Below, piece after piece: positions 7,761 to 10,657 of a DNA stretch of 10,657 nucleotides. A program made the position numbers and the translations under genes. Position 1 is the first letter of the stretch; each line of letters begins with the position of its first letter. The notes under the pieces were generated by a model. The model saw only the letters and a program-made list of their open reading frames with translations. It ran no database searches and had not been told where the DNA came from. The DNA comes from Desulfobacula sp. (GTDB lineage Bacteria; Desulfobacterota; Desulfobacteria; Desulfobacterales; Desulfobacteraceae), in contig JABIYQ010000086.1 of assembly GCA_018702715.1 (NCBI GenBank), positions 1 to 10,657 of the forward strand. The letters are read 5' to 3'.

Positions 7761-8321
7761 TCATAAAATCAAATGGGAAAAAAGTATCCTGGAACCAATC
7801 AGGATCAGTACAAGTCCCCCGAAAATTTCCATTCTCTTTCCAAACAGTGTACCCAGTTTTGTTCCGATCTTAATGGCCAGAAGGGACATGCCTGCAGTAA
7901 TAACACCGATCATGACACTGGGATATAAGATATTCACATCCAGCATGGCAAGGCTTAAGCCCACTGCCAGGGCATCAATACTTGTTGCCACACTGAGCAT
8001 AACCATTGTCATGCCTTTGGAAGGATCTTTTTTTTGTATCTCAGGTGATTTATCCATGCCTTCCCAAATCATTCGGATACCGACAAATAATAGAAGAAAA
8101 AAAGCAATCCAATGGTCAAAGGCTTTAAAATAGGATACAAAACTGATACCCAAAAGCCAGCCTAGAACGGGCATTAAAAACTGGAATAATCCAAAATGAA
8201 AAGACAGACGAAATTTGGCCCGGGCATCCTTTGCAAATCCTGCGGCAGCGGCGGCAAGGCAAACAGCTGAAGCATCCATGGCAAGCCCCACGGCTATTAT
8301 AATAACTTCAAATATTGTCAT
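7761..8321 (-). CDS. mntP: Manganese efflux pump MntP
   Basis: This 186-residue membrane protein matches MntP (formerly YebN, about 188 residues in E. coli) over its full length. Six hydrophobic helices are visible at about 1-27, 38-62, 68-87, 104-127, 133-153 and 166-184. The two halves each carry the family motif: GLAMDASAV with D16, and SVATSIDALAVGLSLAM with D116, the acidic residues inside the membrane expected for Mn(II) transport. A charged cytoplasmic loop (about 88-103) separates the halves. MntP exports excess Mn(II) across the inner membrane. Its start overlaps a 14-bp tandem repeat that contains the only purine-rich ribosome-binding candidate. It is the first gene of a probable two-gene unit with the amidohydrolase. 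In other bacteria mntP often follows a yybP-ykoY Mn riboswitch; I could not recognise one here. Confidence 0.95.
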   Translation of the reverse strand: MTIFEVIIIAVGLAMDASAVCLAAAAAGFAKDARAKFRLSFHFGLFQFLMPVLGWLLGISFVSYFKAFDHWIAFFLLLFVGIRMIWEGMDKSPEIQKKDPSKGMTMVMLSVATSIDALAVGLSLAMLDVNILYPSVMIGVITAGMSLLAIKIGTKLGTLFGKRMEIFGGLVLILIGSRILFSHLIL

Positions 8322-8354
8322 TTATCTTTCTTAATTTATCTTTCTTAATTTATC
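8321..8354. repeat. 14-bp tandem repeat over the mntP ribosome-binding region
   Basis: The plus-strand unit TTTATCTTTCTTAA occurs at 8321-8334 and 8335-8348, followed by TTTATC (8349-8354), giving 2.4 perfect copies. It begins at the first base of the mntP start codon. On the minus strand each unit provides AAGAAAGATAA, the only Shine-Dalgarno-like sequence before the ATG, so the ribosome-binding site is effectively duplicated. Confidence 0.8.
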
Positions 8355-8633
8355 GGGTCAAATGCTGAAGCGTATAAGAAATTTGATTGTTTTGCAATTT
8401 TAAAACTTGCTTATGAAAGGTTTGCTCTAATGATACTATCAACAAATGATAAAACTAAATAAATTTTTCTACAATTTTTAACACCTTTTGTGGTATGGAA
8501 ATGATGGTTAATTGCACATGCTTGAATGATAAACAGTCTATCGGCATATACAATCCGACTCTGTATTATTTTAATATTTTTTTTAAAACCGTATGGTTAT
8601 GATTCTTATCTAAGTTATTATTGCTGTCTTCAA
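8322..8633. other. Intergenic region upstream of mntP
   Basis: These 312 bases lie between the stop of the CHASE-PAS gene and the start of mntP, both on the minus strand. They hold the tandem repeat at the mntP start and a weak promoter candidate. I looked for a yybP-ykoY-type Mn riboswitch and for an intrinsic terminator of the CHASE-PAS gene; neither is convincing. The short inverted repeat AACC-ATAC-GGTT within 8587-8598 is too small to count. No protein-coding gene is credible here. Confidence 0.5.
8446..8474 (-). promoter_or_regulatory. Candidate promoter of mntP
   Basis: On the minus strand TTGTAG (8474-8469) and TATCAT (8451-8446) are 17 bases apart, about 125 bases upstream of the start codon. 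It would leave a leader of roughly 115 bases. The local AT content makes false matches likely. Confidence 0.25.
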
Positions 8634-10133
8634 TCATTCATCATAAAGATCCAAGTCAGGATAATATTTTTCAGCACATTTTTGGCAGATGCCATGGCTG
8701 AATTCTGCATCAGAATGTTTGTGAATATATTCCTCGATTTGAGTCCAGGACCCTTTGTCGTCACGGATGCTTTTGCAATGGGAACAAATGGGTAAAAAAC
8801 CCTGCAATGTCTTTACTTCTGACAATGCCTTTTGAAGATCTGAAATCGAATTGTCCCGTTGTTTCTCAATTATTTTTCTATCAGAAATATCACGCAGAAT
8901 GCCTGTATAAAAAACACTTTCCGCTGTCTTCCACTCTGAAAGAGACATTTCCAGAGGAAATTCGTTGCCGCTTTTTTTTAAACCGGCCAATTCAACAGTG
9001 TTACCGATCACACAGTGTTCTCCTGTAGCTTTTGTGCGTTCAAATCCTTTTTTATGGGCTTTTTTATATCGTTTTGGAACCACTATGTCGATTGCCTTGC
9101 CCATAATTTCTTTTTCTTCATACTCAAACATTTTGCCCGCAGCCTCATTCCAAAAAACAATATTAGCGTTATTATCTATGATAATGATTCCATCCTGGGC
9201 TGTCCGAGTGATGGCACGAAATCTTTCTTCATTCTCATTTAACACCTGGTTAACCTTAAGTAGTTCTTTGGTTTTGATTCGCAGGTTTTTTGCCTTTGCC
9301 AAAACAAGAAACAAAAAAGTTGAAACCATACACCCCAAAAGGGTAATCATCAAATACAGGATAGGAAGCCAGACAGATGATTGCCCGCCTCCCTTAAGGG
9401 ATAAATGTAAGGTCCATTTTCCATTGGGCACGTTAAACTCATAGTCGATTGTTGATCCCTGGGCAAAATCTTTTAACCCTTCAAATATCTTCTTTTCCCC
9501 TGTATTTGGGTCAAGCTTTGAAAGCGCATAAACATATCCCTTTTCATTGAGATTATCAATGTGGGCGGCATTTAAAAGATCATTTAGCCGTATGAGCACA
9601 ATCGTGAATCCCCAGAATTCTTCCGTACGATTGTCTGTGGTCAAAAAAACCGGTAGACGGCCAATGACTGCAAAACCTCCCTGTGTCAACTCAAAAGGCC
9701 CTGCAAGGGTAAGTTTTTTCGATTCAATAGTCTTTAAAGCTTCATTGCGTCGCGCCGGATCTTTAAGCAGATCATGACCGATTGCCTTTTCATTACCAGC
9801 CAAAGGATAAATTTTCGAGACAATCCCTTTTGGGGCAAGCTGCAAACTGCTGATGCCCCCATAATTTTTAATCATATCAGAAGCCAAAACATCAAAATCT
9901 TTTATAAATCCATAATGGTGAAGCAACGAAGATAAAGCCAGTGTGGCTGAAAGAGATCGCGACAACTGACTTTCTATCATGGCTGCGACTTCGGCAGCCG
10001 TTTGTGTTAGCTCTTGTCTGTGCTCGGCCTGGTGGCGAGATTCATACTGTCCGACATAGAAAAAACCGGCTGTACAGATTAAAAGTAAAACAAAGACTGA
10101 AAAAATAATATATCTCACATTATTAATCTTCAT
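8634..10133 (-). CDS. Membrane CHASE-PAS sensor protein with C-terminal four-cysteine tail
   Basis: The 499-residue protein begins with a membrane helix (about residues 8-27). A periplasmic CHASE-type ligand-binding domain follows (about 35-250), with IESQLSRSLSATLALSSLL, then YGGISSLQLAPKGIVSKIYP, then GPFELTQGGFAVIGRLPVF. A second helix spans about 254-279. A cytoplasmic PAS domain (about 300-420; GIIIIDNNANIVFWNEAAGKMF, FYTGILRDISDRK) and a short coiled coil (about 420-445) come next. The last 50 residues have CSHC (C450, C453) and CQKC (C483, C486) around IRDDKGSWTQIEEYI, likely a small metal-binding unit. I recall this tail from many Desulfobacterota sensory proteins, but know no assigned function. 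No histidine kinase, GGDEF, EAL, HAMP or methyl-accepting domain is present, so signalling must go through a partner. The start is ATG at 10133, with AAGGA seven bases upstream; a GTG at 10154 overlaps that site and is rejected. Confidence 0.87.
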   Translation of the reverse strand: MKINNVRYIIFSVFVLLLICTAGFFYVGQYESRHQAEHRQELTQTAAEVAAMIESQLSRSLSATLALSSLLHHYGFIKDFDVLASDMIKNYGGISSLQLAPKGIVSKIYPLAGNEKAIGHDLLKDPARRNEALKTIESKKLTLAGPFELTQGGFAVIGRLPVFLTTDNRTEEFWGFTIVLIRLNDLLNAAHIDNLNEKGYVYALSKLDPNTGEKKIFEGLKDFAQGSTIDYEFNVPNGKWTLHLSLKGGGQSSVWLPILYLMITLLGCMVSTFLFLVLAKAKNLRIKTKELLKVNQVLNENEERFRAITRTAQDGIIIIDNNANIVFWNEAAGKMFEYEEKEIMGKAIDIVVPKRYKKAHKKGFERTKATGEHCVIGNTVELAGLKKSGNEFPLEMSLSEWKTAESVFYTGILRDISDRKIIEKQRDNSISDLQKALSEVKTLQGFLPICSHCKSIRDDKGSWTQIEEYIHKHSDAEFSHGICQKCAEKYYPDLDLYDE

Positions 10134-10140
10134 AGATCTA

Positions 10141-10145
10141 TCCTT
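10141..10145 (-). promoter_or_regulatory. Ribosome-binding site that sets the CHASE-PAS start
   Basis: AAGGA on the minus strand lies seven bases before the ATG at 10133. It excludes the in-frame GTG at 10154, which would add seven charged residues before the membrane anchor and would read through this site. Confidence 0.6.
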
Positions 10146-10299
10146 TTCACACAATAATCGCTATTGTGGTTACCTTTTTCTAACTCGCATTCTGTTATTT
10201 TTCAGAAAGAAAATCTTCTTCATCTTACATAAAATAGCCTATAATTACAATCGATTCTCCAAGGCCAACGCATGTAAACAATATTTTGCTCTGATCTGC

Positions 10300-10312
10300 T
10301 ACAATGATTGTA
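10300..10312. other. Perfect inverted repeat TACAATGATTGTA
   Basis: TACAAT and ATTGTA are separated by one base, a 13-bp palindrome of operator-like size. A related string TTACAATCGATT lies about 55 bases away (10245-10256). On the minus strand a consensus -35 hexamer TTGACA (10320-10315) abuts the palindrome, but no good -10 box follows at 16-18 bases. It may be a regulator site for the CHASE-PAS gene. Confidence 0.3.
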
Positions 10313-10338
10313 ATTGTCAACACCGCAACTAGTTCAGG

Positions 10339-10443
10339 TCAATTTGCCTTGGATGAACATTTTTTGATTTTCCCAACAGAAGCGATGTAAATAGCAAACG
10401 CCTCATCACCATCCAGGCCGAGCAGTTCGTCCAGAGAAAGGTC
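10339..10443 (-). pseudogene. Remnant of a nitroreductase-type (SagB-like) C-terminus
   Basis: A minus-strand frame of 34 codons ending in TGA (10341-10339) reads DLSLDELLGLDGDEAFAIYI and then ASVGKIKKC. The pattern LDELLGLDGDE followed by a short strand and VGK resembles the extreme C-terminus of nitroreductase/SagB-type FMN oxidoreductases, which end in GLDGDEE-x-YxxxVG. Immediately upstream in frame is TAA (10446-10444), and there is no start codon or rest of the enzyme before it. The local GC content is higher than in the flanking DNA, as expected for former coding sequence. I read it as a fragment of a lost gene. The family call comes from memory of the motif over a short stretch, so it is tentative. 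Confidence 0.4.
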
Positions 10444-10453
10444 TTATGTCGTC

Positions 10454-10483
10454 TTGATATTTCCTATAACATCATGGTATCTT
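10454..10483 (+). promoter_or_regulatory. Candidate promoter of the ferritin-like gene
   Basis: TTGATA (10454-10459) and TATCTT (10478-10483) are 18 bases apart, about 45 bases upstream of the ATG. Hexamer quality and distance are reasonable for a housekeeping promoter, but nothing confirms it. Confidence 0.33.
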
Positions 10484-10527
10484 ATTTTTACTGCCTTTAC
10501 CCTTCAACCTGAAACAGGAGAATATAC

Positions 10528-10657
10528 ATGGACAAATCAAACACATTAACCATTTTAAAAAATGCATTTCTCATAGAAAGAAAAGGCAAAAGCCTTTACG
10601 AAAAGGCAATGGATCATGCAAAAGATGAAGCTGTCAAAGACTTTTTTAAAGACCTTG
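10528..10657 (+). CDS. Ferritin-like/rubrerythrin-type diiron protein, N-terminal part (truncated)
   Basis: The plus frame opens with ATG at 10528, seven bases after AGGAG (10516-10520), and runs to the right edge (43 complete codons, no stop). It reads MDKSNTLTILKNAFLIERKG and continues KSLYEKAMDHAKDEAVKDFF. The helix ILKNAFLIERKGKSLYEKA, with E17 in the position of a first iron ligand, followed by a second amphipathic stretch AKDEAVKDFFKDL, is the usual N-terminal start of the small ferritin-like proteins that anaerobes often carry. Relatives are rubrerythrins, which reduce peroxide at a diiron site. Without the second helix pair or any rubredoxin domain, I cannot tell a true rubrerythrin from an uncharacterised ferritin-family protein. 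Confidence 0.72.
   Translation, partial: MDKSNTLTILKNAFLIERKGKSLYEKAMDHAKDEAVKDFFKDL

Larger units (their letters stand above)
10155..10527. other. Intergenic region between CHASE-PAS gene and ferritin-like gene
   Basis: These 373 bases separate two divergent genes. They hold the inverted repeat at 10300-10312, a decayed nitroreductase-like remnant at 10339-10443, and a candidate promoter for the ferritin-like gene. Positions 10155-10299 show nothing I can assign. Confidence 0.5.

Noticed and set aside
8322..8633. yybP-ykoY Mn riboswitch upstream of mntP
   Set aside because: The expected GC-rich conserved core could not be recognised in this AT-rich stretch.
8965..9444. Plus-strand open frame of 159 codons opposite the CHASE-PAS gene
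   Set aside because: It is antisense to the PAS domain and second membrane helix, and its hydrophobic look comes from the complement of that sequence.
10134..10154. GTG start of the CHASE-PAS gene at 10154
   Set aside because: It overlaps the AAGGA ribosome-binding site of the ATG at 10133 and would add a charged segment before the membrane anchor.
1..10657. CRISPR array, insertion sequence, prophage or tRNA
   Set aside because: No regularly spaced repeats with unique spacers, no transposase or integrase motifs, no long terminal inverted repeats and no cloverleaf sequence were seen on either strand.

Overview
The window looks like ordinary chromosome from a moderately AT-rich Gram-negative bacterium. 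The best guess is a Desulfobacterota (Desulfobacteraceae-like) sulfate reducer. The reasons are an AsmA-type envelope protein, PAS-rich sensory proteins, and a sensor tail with the spacing LPICSHCK-(29)-CQKC that I recall as common in PAS proteins and response regulators of that group. The lineage is inferred from protein style, not from a marker gene.

Layout. Positions 1-1124 (minus) hold the N-terminal 374 codons of an AsmA-family protein that runs off the left edge. Positions 1322-1819 (minus) encode the thiol peroxidase Tpx, and 1981-4101 (minus) encode the RNA-binding Tex protein. A divergent intergenic region of about 290 bp follows. Positions 4394-6757 (plus) encode a soluble PAS-PAS-PAS-HisKA-HATPase-REC hybrid histidine kinase with a TTG start. 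It converges on a two-gene minus-strand unit, mntP (8321-7761, Mn efflux) followed by a metal-dependent amidohydrolase (7735-6851). Overlapping hairpins lie at the convergent junction. Positions 8634-10133 (minus) encode a membrane CHASE-PAS sensor that ends in a four-cysteine tail and has no kinase or cyclase output domain. Positions 10155-10527 are largely non-coding but hold what looks like the decayed C-terminus of a nitroreductase. From 10528 (plus) the N-terminus of a ferritin-like/rubrerythrin-type diiron protein runs off the right edge.

How the genes fit together. Tpx (peroxide removal), MntP (Mn export) and the ferritin-like protein all touch peroxide or metal homeostasis, which suits an anaerobe exposed to oxygen. 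They are not in one operon, so a shared pathway is only a suggestion. The two sensory proteins are orphans here, with no response regulator or HPt gene beside them.

I see no mobile element, CRISPR array, tRNA or rRNA, and no convincing new defence or biosynthetic system. The more unusual items are small: tandem repeats placed at the tpx promoter and over the mntP ribosome-binding region, a hybrid kinase whose two halves differ in base composition, the sensor without an output domain, and the gene remnant at the right end.
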